Shown: positions 1-8,588 of the stretch, piece by piece
How positions within the stretch are numbered: position 1 is the first letter of the stretch
Layout: each line of letters starts with the position of its first letter
Assembly (NCBI GenBank): GCA_017539645.1
Contig: JAFYCM010000009.1
Span: 1 to 32,539, forward strand
DNA length: 32,539 nt
DNA from: Bacteroidales bacterium
Lineage (GTDB): Bacteria > Bacteroidota > Bacteroidia > Bacteroidales > Marinilabiliaceae
Reading direction: 5' to 3'
Made by a program: the position numbers and the translations under genes
Notes under the pieces: model-generated
What the model saw: the letters and a program-made list of their open reading frames with translations, nothing else
What the model was told of the DNA's origin: nothing
The model's database searches: none

Positions 1-1593
1 GGATATGAACATCGTCATCAGCGAAGTGGTGAAGTATATGCCCACGATGAGCGCCATCGGTCCGTATTGTCCGAGCATCGTCACGAGTGTGGTGGCTATG
101 AGGTCCGACGCGCCAGTCTTTTGCAGCGCAGTACTCATTGGCATCATGGCACCAATAAGTATAATGCTTTCCCAATTTATGGTTTTGTAAGCTGCCTCAA
201 CGCTATGAAAACAGCCTGTAAGTATCATAAGTACTGATGCTATAAGCACGGCGGTAACTGGTGCAATAGGTATGAAATCGAATGCCATGGCGGCAATCAT
301 GAGAAGCATAATTACGCCTACGATAGGTGCTTTGTAGTCGCGCGTAACCTTGGCAGCCTCTTCGAGCGGCTGACCGAGCACAACCCAGTCGGATTCGTCG
401 TTCTTCATGCGCGAAATATTCGACCACGTTCCTTGCACCAAAAGCACGTCGCCAGGGTGAATCTCCTCTTCGCCAAGGTCGTGAAGTAGATATTCAGATT
501 TACGCCTGATTCCCAATACATTTACGTCGTACTTACTTCTGAAACCAGCATCGCGCACTGTGCGGCCAAGGATAGCGCACGAAGCCAATGGTACAATCTC
601 GGCAATGCCAATGTCGTAGAAATGCAAATGGTTGCCGCCCGTAGTTTCGGTGTTGCGCTGATGGAGCATCTCGAGAATGTAATCTTCTGCCAAATGGCGA
701 ACATTTTCAATGCTTCCTGATACGTATATAATATCGCCCGTGCTGACCACAAAATCGGCTTGCGCAACGTGCTGCGTGATGGTCTTCATGAAGCGGTGCT
801 GACGCTCGTCGCTGCGGCGAACTTCGAGCACATTAAGGTTATATGCACGCTGCAAGTTGAGCTCGCGAATAGATTTGCCAGTGATTGTAGAGTCAGCAAT
901 GACGCGCAGACGGAAAAGATTGTCCGTCAGACCATATTCGCGTGCAAGTTCGTCGAGCGATTTGCTACGTCGGCCATTGCTTTGCGAGGTGGTTTTCTTG
1001 TCGAGTAGCCACTTGGTTAGCGGCAGCAGCACGAGTATGCCCACCGTAACGCAAACCAGACCCGATGGCAAGAATGTGAAGAATTCGAGCGGTTCGTAGC
1101 CGTTGTCTTCCAGCGTGTTAGATATAATCATGTTAGGCGGCGTACCTATGAGCGTCATCATGCCACCCATGCTACTTGCAAACGCCAACGGCATAAGTAG
1201 TCGCGATGCGCTGATTCCTGCCGAAGCTGCTAAACTTACCACTATCGGGAGCATGAGTGCAACGGTGCCAGTATTGCTTACTACGCTGCCAATCAGCGAA
1301 GTAGTTATCATCACGAGTAGGAAGAGCATGTTGGCGTTGTTGCCCGCCAGACGTAGGATTTTGTTGCTTATCATCTTGGCTAAGCCGGTTTGAAATACCG
1401 CGCCGCCAACGATGAACAATCCCACCATCATTATAACTACCGAATTGGAGAATCCTGCGAGTGCCTCCTCGGGTGTAAGTATTTGAAATACAATTAATAA
1501 TAGCATTGCACACAATGCCACAATGTCCGACCTTATTCGTCCGTGGACGAAAAATATCGTCGCTAATATCAGTACTGCTACTGTAATAATCAT
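1..1593 (-). CDS. SLC13/DASS-type permease with two TrkA-C domains (3' end outside window)
   Basis: The reading frame opens at ATG (1593-1591) and stays open for 531 codons to the left edge, so the C-terminus is missing. The N-terminal half is strongly hydrophobic and carries the family signatures 'SNTGT' (residues about 106-110) and 'LIGTPPNMIIS' (about 148-158), typical of the SLC13/ArsB/CitM ion-transporter superfamily. Residues about 210-385 form two consecutive soluble RCK/TrkA-C-like modules ('LGRTVRDAGF', 'HPGDVLLVQG'), after which membrane segments resume. This architecture matches bacterial SLC13 permeases of the inner membrane that import divalent anions such as sulfate or dicarboxylates with Na+; the substrate cannot be read from sequence. 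It starts 33 nt after the amidase gene on the same strand and could be cotranscribed with it. Confidence 0.88.
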   Translation of the reverse strand, partial: MIITVAVLILATIFFVHGRIRSDIVALCAMLLLIVFQILTPEEALAGFSNSVVIMMVGLFIVGGAVFQTGLAKMISNKILRLAGNNANMLFLLVMITTSLIGSVVSNTGTVALMLPIVVSLAASAGISASRLLMPLAFASSMGGMMTLIGTPPNMIISNTLEDNGYEPLEFFTFLPSGLVCVTVGILVLLPLTKWLLDKKTTSQSNGRRSKSLDELAREYGLTDNLFRLRVIADSTITGKSIRELNLQRAYNLNVLEVRRSDERQHRFMKTITQHVAQADFVVSTGDIIYVSGSIENVRHLAEDYILEMLHQRNTETTGGNHLHFYDIGIAEIVPLASCAILGRTVRDAGFRSKYDVNVLGIRRKSEYLLHDLGEEEIHPGDVLLVQGTWSNISRMKNDESDWVVLGQPLEEAAKVTRDYKAPIVGVIMLLMIAAMAFDFIPIAPVTAVLIASVLMILTGCFHSVEAAYKTINWESIILIGAMMPMSTALQKTGASDLIATTLVTMLGQYGPMALIVGIYFTTSLMTMFIS

Positions 1594-1626
1594 CTCTTTT
1601 CTCTTGTGTATGTATTTGTATATGAA

Positions 1627-2592
1627 TTATTTGCTCATTTTGAAGTCTTCAATCATACCTTCTGCAACCCACTCTGCCACAGCCTGACGGTTGCTTGGTT
1701 TGATGAATCGCTGGCGGTCTTTATCGTTCTGAATATTACCAAGTTCGAGGAACATAGCAGGCGGATTCGTCTCGCGCAATACGTACAACTGACGCTCCTT
1801 CACCTCGCCAAGGAAACCGCGCCCCGGCTGATAATAATCATACTTTTCTTTCAACTTATCGATGACGTTCTAACCCAAGCGCTGACCCATTTTGCTCTTG
1901 GTGAAGTAGTAAGCAAACACGTCGATGCGCGTCGATTCGGTTCGGCTATCGAGGTGGACAATCACCGTGCGGCAATAGCCAGTGCGCTCAGTCTTGTAGA
2001 AGTTGTTCACCGCGTCGCAGCGTTGTTGCAGGCGCTCATTCTGGTCGAGCGGAATAGCAGCGCCGTTGCACGTCTCGTGGTCGTCGTTCGATAGATATGC
2101 ATCGTCGCGAATGCCGTCGTTAGGGTCTTGAATGATGATGTGCACCTTGGCGCTGTGCGAAAGCAAGCATTTGGCGAGGCGCATCACCACGTCGTAGGCA
2201 TATTCGTCTTCGTGTAGCTCGTTGCCATTCACCTTAGCTATGGCGCCAGGGTCTGGTCCGCCGTGCCCGCTAATGAGGTAATACGTAGCGCCGTAGAGCA
2301 AGTCGTCCACCACAGTCACCATCTTGTTAGCCTCGCCAAGCAGCGGCTCTTCCACTTGGTCCACCTTGTTCGGGAATATGTATTTCACACCGAGCAGAAG
2401 TCCGTAGTCTTTGCCGAAGTGATTGGCATTCAGCTTGATAAATTCGTCTTTATACTTACTTACGTTGTAACCATTGCGCAGAAGAAATGCTCCGAGACCT
2501 TCGCCTTGTTGGGGCGTGTCGGTGTGAGGATTTTGCGCCATAAGTAGCACGCAAGTCATTGTAAATAACGCTGATAGAAATGTGCGTTTCAA
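1627..2592 (-). pseudogene. Secreted N-acetylmuramoyl-L-alanine amidase interrupted by an in-frame amber codon
   Basis: Read from TTG at 2592 the protein starts 'MKRTFLSALFTMTCVLLMAQ', a good signal peptide. A LysM-like segment ('FLLRNGYNVSKYKDEFIKLN') and an Amidase_3 zinc-hydrolase domain follow: 'ISGHGGPDPGA' (first zinc His), 'NELHEDEYAYDV' (zinc Glu) and 'TVIVHLDS' (third zinc ligand). A TAG at 1872-1870 (codon 241) stops the frame. The same frame then continues without shift for 80 residues ('YYQPGRGFLGEVKERQL', 'MFLELGNIQNDKDRQRF') to a TAA at 1627. The lost part holds the catalytic Glu ('LELGNIQN'), so the truncated product should be inactive. The family would cleave peptide stems from peptidoglycan in the periplasm. 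An upstream ATG at 2658 overlaps nadD and gives no signal peptide, so I prefer 2592; a TTG start is unusual and uncertain. Nonsense mutation, sequence error and readthrough are all possible. Confidence 0.8.
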
Positions 2593-2609
2593 TATTTGAG
2601 TAGATATGT

Positions 2610-3179
2610 TCAATGGTATAATTTTTCTTGTATTATAAAATCGGCAACGCCATCGCATACAAAAAATCGCGGGTCGATGCCTTTGTTGACCATCTGACGA
2701 ATGGCTGTTGAAGATATTTCAACGCGCGGCGCATTCAAATAGTGGATATTCTCATGCTTGAGCTTAGGCTCGTAATTATGTCGCGGAAACACAAGGATGC
2801 GATTTTCGGCAAGCAGACGCTCGTAGTTTTTCCAACCTACAAGACCGTCAACGTTGTCGCCGCCCATAATTATGGAGAACTCGCAGTCGGGATGTTGCAC
2901 GCGCAGATAATCAATGGTATCTATGGTATACGATGGCTTGGGCAGATGCAGCTCGGCGTCGCAAACGGCAATGTTGCGCGCATTACCAACGGCAATCTGC
3001 GCCATCATCAAGCGTTTCTCTATCGATATGAGCTCAATACCTTGTTTATAAGGACTTAGCGGCGATACCACAAGCCAAACCTCGTCGAGGTCGCTGTTTT
3101 CGACTATCCATTTTGCAATTAAGGTGTGCCCAATATGTATGGGATTATACGTACCGAACATCAAACCTATCTTGCTCAT
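2610..3179 (-). CDS. nadD: Nicotinate-nucleotide adenylyltransferase
   Basis: This 189-residue cytoplasmic enzyme transfers AMP from ATP to nicotinate mononucleotide, making deamido-NAD in NAD biosynthesis. The nucleotidyltransferase signature is complete: 'GTYNPIHIGH' at residues 9-18 with the HxGH motif, and 'ISSTAIR' at 155-161 near the C-terminus. The length is normal for NadD. It starts 2 nt after the gmk stop codon, so it is translated as part of the yicC-gmk-nadD cluster, a common Bacteroidota arrangement. Its stop codon lies 18 nt before the amidase start used here. Confidence 0.95.
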   Translation of the reverse strand: MSKIGLMFGTYNPIHIGHTLIAKWIVENSDLDEVWLVVSPLSPYKQGIELISIEKRLMMAQIAVGNARNIAVCDAELHLPKPSYTIDTIDYLRVQHPDCEFSIIMGGDNVDGLVGWKNYERLLAENRILVFPRHNYEPKLKHENIHYLNAPRVEISSTAIRQMVNKGIDPRFFVCDGVADFIIQEKLYH

Positions 3180-3181
3180 AG

Positions 3182-3748
3182 TTATGCTTTTATGAAGTCA
3201 GCAACGATTTTCTCGGCCTCGCTGAGGGCTTTTTCAAGGTTGTCGTTAACTATTATGGTGTCGAACTGTGGTGCGTAGGTTAGTTCCTCGGCTGCTTTAG
3301 CCACGCGCTGCTCAATCTTTTCGGCCGAGTCGGTGGCGCGTTTCACAAGGCGGTTGCGCAGCTCGTCAATCGATGGCGGCTGAATAAATACCGACAACGC
3401 GCGACTGCCAAAGAGCTTCTTCAAGTTCACGCCGCCCTTCACATCTACATCGAAAACTATGTGGTGACCTTTCGACCAAATGCGCGTAAGTTCCGAGCGA
3501 AGTGTGCCGTAGTAGCAACCTGAGTAAACCTCTTCGTGCTCTACAAATTCGTCATTATCAATGCGTTTGCGAAATTCGTCGGCGCTTAGAAAATAGTATT
3601 CAACGCCATTCTGCTCTGCTCCACGTGGTGCGCGACTTGTGGCTGAAATGGAAAACTCCAAATCGAAGCCGCACTTGAGCAAATGGTTCACTATGGTCGA
3701 CTTGCCAGAACCTGAGGGCGCCGAGAAAATAAGTACTTTTCCTTCCAT
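3182..3748 (-). CDS. gmk: Guanylate kinase
   Basis: This 188-residue cytoplasmic enzyme phosphorylates GMP to GDP with ATP. The P-loop 'SAPSGSGKST' lies at residues 9-18. The GMP-binding segment follows ('SATSRAPRGAEQNGVEYYF'), with the family's characteristic SxTTR-like run and the downstream 'VDVKGGVNLKK'. Length and start are typical. It is spaced 2 nt from the yicC-like gene upstream and 2 nt from nadD downstream, so the three genes are almost certainly one transcript. Nothing in the sequence looks unusual. Confidence 0.96.
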   Translation of the reverse strand: MEGKVLIFSAPSGSGKSTIVNHLLKCGFDLEFSISATSRAPRGAEQNGVEYYFLSADEFRKRIDNDEFVEHEEVYSGCYYGTLRSELTRIWSKGHHIVFDVDVKGGVNLKKLFGSRALSVFIQPPSIDELRNRLVKRATDSAEKIEQRVAKAAEELTYAPQFDTIIVNDNLEKALSEAEKIVADFIKA

Positions 3749-3750
3749 AG

Positions 3751-4626
3751 TTATAGCACGTTGAGAACTTGCTCCTTTATCTTCTCGAGCTCGTCTTTCA
3801 TCTGTATCACAAGGCGTTGCAAGTTTGCCTCGTTTGCTTTAGAGCCGAGTGTATTTATCTCGCGACCAATCTCTTGTGCTATGAAACCAAGTTTCTTGCC
3901 CGCTTGGTCTTCTTTCTCCATTGTCTCTATGAAGTATTTCAAGTGGTTGGCGAGACGAACTTTTTCTTCGTTTATATCGAGTTTCTCTATGTAGAAGATG
4001 AGCTCTTGTTCGAGACGATTTTCGTCAACATTCTCTTTACCAACAAGTTCGTCGAGGTTGGCTTGGATGCGTTGGCGGATCTTCTCTACGCGCTGCGATT
4101 CGTACTTAGGCACTTCTTGTAAGTATGCAGAAATGAGGCTAATACGTTTGCGGAGGTCGGCATCGAGCGAGGCGCCCTCTTGTTTGCGGAACGCGTTGAG
4201 GTTGTTGATGGTAGTGATAATTGCATCGTGGATTTTTCCCCACTCTTGCTCGTCGAGTTGCTGCGCTTCCACCTTCACCGAGTCGGGCAGAGTCATAATT
4301 ATGCGCATGAGGTCGGAGTGGCCATCTTCGCCAAGCGAAACAGCGATGTCTTTGAGTTGCTTGTGATAAGCCTCAATCACTGGGCGGTTGAGTTGAGCCA
4401 AGTGGTCGGCGGCCGTCGTCTCTACATAAATAGTGAAATCGACTTTGCCACGAAGCAGCGCTGCAGAAATTTCGGAACGCACCTCAAGTTCCTTCTCGCG
4501 ATAGAGCGTAGGAATGCGCGTGCTCAGGTCCATCTGCTTGCTATTGAGCGACTTAATTTCGATGGTAACTTTCTTGTTCGGCAATTCGCATACAGCCTTG
4601 CCGTAGCCTGTCATAGAATATATCAT
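3751..4626 (-). CDS. YicC family endoribonuclease-like protein
   Basis: Start 4626 gives the canonical YicC N-terminus 'MIYSMTGYGKA'. The frame is open 12 codons further upstream (4662), but that extension would place the start beyond the predicted transcription start about 7 nt downstream of the promoter box at 4660-4667. The protein is 291 residues, the usual length. YicC_N motifs ('VEIKSLNSKQMDLSTRIP'-type segment) occupy the first half. The DUF1732 C-terminal region ends with 'GFIAQEIGREINTLGSKA'. Characterised YicC proteins act as RNases on RNA; that role is transferred from the family. It heads the yicC-gmk-nadD cluster. Confidence 0.92.
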   Translation of the reverse strand: MIYSMTGYGKAVCELPNKKVTIEIKSLNSKQMDLSTRIPTLYREKELEVRSEISAALLRGKVDFTIYVETTAADHLAQLNRPVIEAYHKQLKDIAVSLGEDGHSDLMRIIMTLPDSVKVEAQQLDEQEWGKIHDAIITTINNLNAFRKQEGASLDADLRKRISLISAYLQEVPKYESQRVEKIRQRIQANLDELVGKENVDENRLEQELIFYIEKLDINEEKVRLANHLKYFIETMEKEDQAGKKLGFIAQEIGREINTLGSKANEANLQRLVIQMKDELEKIKEQVLNVL

Positions 4627-4659
4627 GATGTCAATTGTACTTTTTTGCAAAATCGGGTG

Positions 4660-4688
4660 CAAAATTAGCTATTATACATCTATTCAAA
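4660..4688 (-). promoter_or_regulatory. Putative Bacteroidota-type promoter for yicC-gmk-nadD
   Basis: On the minus strand TAATTTTG (4667-4660) matches the Bacteroidota -7 box TAnnTTTG. A TTTG (4688-4685) sits 17 nt upstream as a candidate -33 box, slightly closer than the usual 19-21 nt. Transcription would begin near 4654, about 28 nt before the chosen yicC start. Pattern match only. Confidence 0.5.
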
Positions 4689-4749
4689 CCACGATTACTC
4701 AATTTTCGTGCTTGTTATATTCTCAGTTTTCGCAAGTAGCATAACGAAC

Positions 4750-4776
4750 TGTCATCTTGAGCGAAGTGAAAGATCT
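4750..4776. repeat. Interspersed 'TGTCATC-TGAGCG' repeat, solitary copy
   Basis: TGTCATCTTGAGCGAAGTGA and the following AAGATCT match, with few differences, the two copies at 17167-17190 and 17229-17254. It lies in the 229-nt gene-free space between the yicC-like gene and the broken toxin. No open frame or mobility gene accompanies it. Confidence 0.6.
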
Positions 4777-4855
4777 CTATTATTATGTATGATGATATAA
4801 ACGCTGGGTTCTCTGCACAACTACATAATTCTATTATAATTAGAGTGCGTTGTGC

Positions 4856-5133
4856 TCAAAATAGGTCGGAGTGTGTGCCCGTTCTAACAAGTTCAAGTAA
4901 ATGCAGTTCTTGAGAAGCTGTTTTGCGATACATAAGTAGCCAATCGGGGCGGATGTGGCATTCGCGCAATCCTTTGAAATTGTTGGTTGTTCGAGGTCGA
5001 GAAAACGAGCTTCAAGTTTTATGTCTCTTGCCAAATTGAAAGCAATAGCGTTTAGTTCGTCTTCTGGCATTTTGTGTTTACGAGCTAACTTCAAATCTTT
5101 TTGGTATTGCGAAGAAAAGACGATAGTCCTCAT
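4856..5133 (-). pseudogene. YafQ/RelE-family mRNA interferase toxin with a frameshift
   Basis: The frame from ATG 5133 gives a YafQ-like N-terminus ('SSQYQKDLKLARKHKM') up to about codon 48. It then loses similarity and runs on to an unrelated stop at 4840. In another frame from about position 4981 the expected C-terminal half is intact: 'NNFKGLRECHIRPDWLLMYR', then 'LLELVRTGTHSDLF' and TGA at 4858-4856. Restoring one missing base near 4975-4995 would give about 92 residues, the normal YafQ length. The family's catalytic and RNA-binding residues, the His in 'RTGTHS' and the 'HIRPDW' motif, survive in the second half. YafQ toxins cleave mRNA at the ribosome; here the toxin is presumably dead. 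The start overlaps the antitoxin remnant by four bases (ATGA). Confidence 0.85.
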
Positions 5134-5230
5134 TTCGCGGCCTTCAGATATTCCTCAAAAGAGTTGCAAACAGTGCCTTTGCCCAACTCTTCTATTGCTT
5201 TTCGACAAATATACAAAATGTGGAATACCT
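5130..5230 (-). pseudogene. C-terminal remnant of the cognate antitoxin
   Basis: The frame ending in TGA at 5132-5130 reads 'RKAIEELGKGTVCNSFEEYL' followed by 'KAAK'. The charged, helical character and the ATGA overlap with the toxin start are what one expects of the tail of a type II antitoxin. Upstream the frame is open only because it crosses the RDD gene in another phase, and no DNA-binding N-terminal domain is present. I infer an antitoxin that lost its 5' part. The antitoxin family cannot be named from this fragment. Confidence 0.5.
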
Positions 5231-5635
5231 CTACATTTCCGAATCGATAACCTCCGTCGAGGTCCACACATCGGCAAGGCGGCTGCCGGTGGTGGCATAC
5301 GTATAAATATCTACAAGGTTGAGTATAGGTATAAATAGTATGATATTGCGCAGCACAAACTTTCGCCACGACAAATGCGTTGCGTGGTCAGTGCTGTCTA
5401 CAATGCGGAGCTTATAAACTGACTTGCCAAAACTTCTGCGACCACTAAATGGCAGTGCATCGCGTAAGCAGAAAAATGCTATCGCCACCAACCAGCCAAA
5501 GAGCGGTAGCAGCGATATAGCCAGACATACAAAAAAATCAAGAACAAACGCAGCTATGCGCTTCAACGATTTGACGGTCAAGACTACGCTTGCCATCTGT
5601 CGAGCCTTTTGCTCTATTTCTGCAGCGACGCTCAT
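5231..5635 (-). CDS. RDD family membrane protein
   Basis: The 134-residue protein has the RDD-domain layout. The first membrane helix contains 'RIAAFVLDFFVCLAISLLP' (Arg and Asp of the name motif). A second hydrophobic segment and the conserved loop 'GRRSFGKSVYKLRIVD' follow, then a third hydrophobic stretch ('NIILFIPILNLVDIY') and the end 'RLADVW', matching the last conserved Asp. The domain is an inner-membrane module of uncertain role, linked in some proteins to ion or Na+/H+ exchange. It starts 2 nt after the der stop codon, so it is read from the der transcript. Its TAG stop lies right beside the antitoxin remnant. Confidence 0.85.
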   Translation of the reverse strand: MSVAAEIEQKARQMASVVLTVKSLKRIAAFVLDFFVCLAISLLPLFGWLVAIAFFCLRDALPFSGRRSFGKSVYKLRIVDSTDHATHLSWRKFVLRNIILFIPILNLVDIYTYATTGSRLADVWTSTEVIDSEM

Positions 5636-5637
5636 TG

Positions 5638-6945
5638 CTATTTACGGCGCATCACAAGGTTGATAGGTACACCAGTGAAATCCCAGTTCTCGCGAATCTT
5701 GTTCTCCAAGTAGCGCTTGTATGGCTCTTTGATGTACTGTGGCAAGTTGCAGAAGAATGCAAACGTTGGTGATGCCGATGGTAATTGAGTTATGTATTTG
5801 ATTTTTATGTATTTACCCTTCGTTGCTGGCGGCGGATAGTTCTCTATGAGCGGAAGCATAATTTCGTTCAGCTTCGCAGTAGGCACGCGGCGTTTCATGT
5901 TTTCATACACATGATAAGCCTCCTCTATTGCCTGATGTATGCGCTGCTTTTTAGGCACGGAGGTAAATACGATAGGGGAGTCGGAATATGGCGCTACCGC
6001 TTTGTGCAAGAAGTCCACCCAAGCCTTGCTGGTGTTGCTGTCCTTCTCCACCAAGTCCCATTTGTTCACAAGCACCACAATGCCTTTATTGTTATTCTCG
6101 ATGAGCGAGAAAATTTTCTTGTCTTGCGACTCGAAACCTCTCACTGCATCAATCATAAGTATGCATACGTCGGAGTTCTCGATGGCACGCACGGAGCGCA
6201 TAGTAGAGTAGAACTCAATATCCTCTTTCTCAACGGTTTTCTTGCGAAGTCCGGCGGTGTCTACAAGGTAGAAGTCGTGGCCAAACTGGTTGTAGCGCGT
6301 GAAAATGGAGTCGCGAGTTGTGCCAGCTATGTCGGTAACTATATTTCTGTCCTCGCCAAGGAATGCGTTGATAATGGAAGACTTACCAGCATTCGGACGG
6401 CCAACGACCGTGAATTTTGGCAGCGAGTCGTCGATGTCGCTATTTACATCCTTAGGCAAGCGGCTGAGAATCTCGTCGAGCAAATCGCCAGTGCCGCTAC
6501 CATTCACCGATGATATTGCGTAAGGTTCGCCAAGACCCAAAGCATAAAATTCGTGTATATATGCCATGCGTTCGCCCGTGTCCACCTTGTTTGCTACCAC
6601 AATGACGGGTTTGCCACTGCGACGAAGTAGGTCGGCAACCGGATCGTCGAAGTCGGTGATGCCCGTGAGCGTATCTACAACGAAAAGAATCAACGCTGCC
6701 TCATCGATAGCGAGGCGCACCTGCTTGCGAATTTCGCCTTCGAAGATGTCATCGGTGTTCGAGGCATAGCCACCAGTATCTATAATGGAAAATTCCTTAC
6801 CGTTCCATGTTACTTTGCCATATTGTCGGTCGCGCGTTACGCCCGAAGCTTCGTCGACGATAGCTTGGCGAGTCTGCGTCAGACGGTTGAAAAGAGTCGA
6901 TTTGCCCACATTCGGACGACCCACAATTGCTACTATGTTTCCCAT
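5638..6945 (-). CDS. der: Ribosome-assembly GTPase Der (EngA)
   Basis: This essential double GTPase acts in late 50S ribosomal subunit maturation. Two G domains are visible: 'GRPNVGKST' (residues 9-17), 'DTGGY' (56-60) and 'NKVD' (119-122) in the first; 'GRPNAGKSS' (182-190), 'DTAGLRKK' and 'NKWDLV' in the second. A KH-like C-terminal domain follows and ends 'INLVMRRK'. At 435 residues it has the usual length. The stop codon is TAG, which helps show that TAG is a normal stop here. It is cotranscribed with the RDD gene. Confidence 0.97.
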   Translation of the reverse strand: MGNIVAIVGRPNVGKSTLFNRLTQTRQAIVDEASGVTRDRQYGKVTWNGKEFSIIDTGGYASNTDDIFEGEIRKQVRLAIDEAALILFVVDTLTGITDFDDPVADLLRRSGKPVIVVANKVDTGERMAYIHEFYALGLGEPYAISSVNGSGTGDLLDEILSRLPKDVNSDIDDSLPKFTVVGRPNAGKSSIINAFLGEDRNIVTDIAGTTRDSIFTRYNQFGHDFYLVDTAGLRKKTVEKEDIEFYSTMRSVRAIENSDVCILMIDAVRGFESQDKKIFSLIENNNKGIVVLVNKWDLVEKDSNTSKAWVDFLHKAVAPYSDSPIVFTSVPKKQRIHQAIEEAYHVYENMKRRVPTAKLNEIMLPLIENYPPPATKGKYIKIKYITQLPSASPTFAFFCNLPQYIKEPYKRYLENKIRENWDFTGVPINLVMRRK

Positions 6946-7071
6946 CTGCGTACGTGTATATAAGTATAAAAATGATTACAAAAAGTCTGTAAAGTTATTG
7001 ATTTTTCGCGAAGCGCACGACAATATTTTTTTTGAGAGAATGGATATTGATATAGCTACACGTTACAAGTC

Positions 7072-7911
7072 TTATCTGCTTTTTATGCGGTTTATCTTTC
7101 GCTCGAATCTTTTGTCTATGCCTTGTTTTGAAATAGGAACATCAACAAATTGCTTATGATTGCGAGGGTTGCGATAGCGATAACAAACGCCTTTGCCACA
7201 CATGCTATAACGACGAAGGCTTAATACAACATCATCTGTAAATGTCTCTTTTATTACGCGTTGTCTATCAGACTGCATCTCGTCAAACATCGCATCTATT
7301 TCGTCTTGAGTTGCGTCATCGGAAATATCCCAATCGCAATTGTAAACTACATAATCTCCTATGACTTCCAGTGTAATAGACTTAATATCTTCGGGAAGAG
7401 GTATGGAATCTAATGCGGATTTGTCAATATCAATCAAAGTATTCAACAGAAGTTGCTGACGTTGAGTTTTATCCATAGCAAATGCCGCAGACAATCTTTC
7501 AGCACTGACTATTTGTTTGGTGGTGTCGCAACCACAAGTGTAATATAGTTTTACACCATAGCCTATGTTAGCTACTTTGGTAAATAGCTTATTATCATCG
7601 TACTCTTGCGCTTCTGCTAAAAGTATATGATTAACAGAGTCTGTTTTGTCTATTAGTTGGTGGTGCGTTGTGTTTGTTGTGAAATAGAAACAAACGAACT
7701 TCCCATCAATTGTCAATTTCTGCAATATGCCTAATGTGCCTAATGTGCCGACAACAACGGGGCATTGAGCATTGGCTTCTTTTACAAAAGACTTGACACT
7801 ATATTGTTTCGCTTTATTGGCGTTGTTTTGCGTTGATTCTGTACATGAGCCAAGGGTAAGTGTTGTGCACAAAAGCACGAGCAGGGCGTTGATAGTCTTG
7901 ATTGTTTTCAT
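7072..7911 (-). CDS. Lipoprotein of unknown function
   Basis: The 279-residue product begins with a lipoprotein signal sequence: 'MKTIKTINALLVLLCTTLTL' followed by the lipobox 'GSC' with Cys at about residue 23. The next residues (Thr, Glu, Ser) lie in a spacer of low complexity. The mature part is mixed alpha/beta in character and rich in Asp and Lys; I recognise no domain. A short Cys-containing segment ('YYTCGCDTTKQ') and a late 'MCGKGVCYRYRN' segment could form disulfides in the periplasm. It lies 126 nt upstream of the der start and 39 nt downstream of the rhodanese gene, on the same strand as both, so it may share their transcription. It could belong to a narrow Bacteroidales family. 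Confidence 0.7.
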   Translation of the reverse strand: MKTIKTINALLVLLCTTLTLGSCTESTQNNANKAKQYSVKSFVKEANAQCPVVVGTLGTLGILQKLTIDGKFVCFYFTTNTTHHQLIDKTDSVNHILLAEAQEYDDNKLFTKVANIGYGVKLYYTCGCDTTKQIVSAERLSAAFAMDKTQRQQLLLNTLIDIDKSALDSIPLPEDIKSITLEVIGDYVVYNCDWDISDDATQDEIDAMFDEMQSDRQRVIKETFTDDVVLSLRRYSMCGKGVCYRYRNPRNHKQFVDVPISKQGIDKRFERKINRIKSR

Positions 7912-7950
7912 TGGTTGAGAAATAAGAATTATAGATAGTCAACCCCCATC

Positions 7951-8355
7951 TTACTCTATTCCCGAATCGACTTTGCCCGTCCAATTGATGATGCCATCTT
8001 TCACGTTATGAGCTTCGTAGCCCATGTCGGTAAGTATGCTTACGGCTATCTTGCTGCGCTGACCAAGGTGGCAATAGACAAGCACCGGGCGCGATTTGTC
8101 GAGTAGGGCAGCGGCGTGTTTGCCAAAATCGTCGATTTTCACATCCACATTCAAAGCACCATGTATATGACCTGCGCGATACTCTTGTTCGGTTCTGACA
8201 TCGAGGATCTGATAGTGGGGATTCTCAATTAATTCTGCAAACTCTTCAATAGTTAAGTCGTCGCTATTGTTCGCAGGGCCTTTTGCACACGATATAAATA
8301 GTGTGATGATTAGTAAACTAAAAACTCTTTTGCTGTTGATAAATAAAATCTTCAT
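7951..8355 (-). CDS. Rhodanese-like domain lipoprotein
   Basis: The 134-residue protein has a lipoprotein signal ('FSLLIITLFISC', Cys about residue 23) followed by one rhodanese domain. The domain shows 'HYQILDVRTEQEYRAGHIHG' and the active-site loop 'LVYCHLGQRSKIAV' with its catalytic Cys. Single-domain rhodaneses carry sulfur as a persulfide on this Cys; the partner is unknown. The lipobox implies anchoring on the periplasmic face of a membrane or at the cell surface. It is the first gene on this side of the divergent region with the decarboxylase operon, and the lipoprotein gene 7072-7911 follows it. Confidence 0.88.
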   Translation of the reverse strand: MKILFINSKRVFSLLIITLFISCAKGPANNSDDLTIEEFAELIENPHYQILDVRTEQEYRAGHIHGALNVDVKIDDFGKHAAALLDKSRPVLVYCHLGQRSKIAVSILTDMGYEAHNVKDGIINWTGKVDSGIE

Positions 8356-8462
8356 GGGTATTTTGAAAAACTACGCGAAGTTAATATTCTGATTTATACC
8401 TACCTACACTTTTTATATTGAGTAATAATTGTTAACTAAAGTGGTTTGTGGCTTAACGTAAT

Positions 8463-8492
8463 TTTGCAAATCTTAGCATTTGTGTACTTTTG
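8463..8492 (+). promoter_or_regulatory. Bacteroidota-type promoter of the decarboxylase operon
   Basis: TTTG at 8463-8466 (-33), 18 nt spacer, and TACTTTTG at 8485-8492, an exact match to the -7 consensus TAnnTTTG. Transcription should begin near 8498, leaving an untranslated leader of about 90 nt before the ATG at 8589. I saw no obvious riboswitch in the leader. Confidence 0.6.
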
Positions 8493-8588
8493 CATTTCAA
8501 TGAATGGAAATAGGCTTATACCATATCAACGAAAAAAGAAGTGTAACTACCTCCCCGTTGATGCCTAATACATAACCTTTTAACTATT

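Noticed and set aside
1870-1872. TAG read as a sense codon through genetic-code reassignment
   Set aside because: TAG ends der, the RDD gene, rlmB, the LysM gene and the DUF6261-like gene at normal family lengths.
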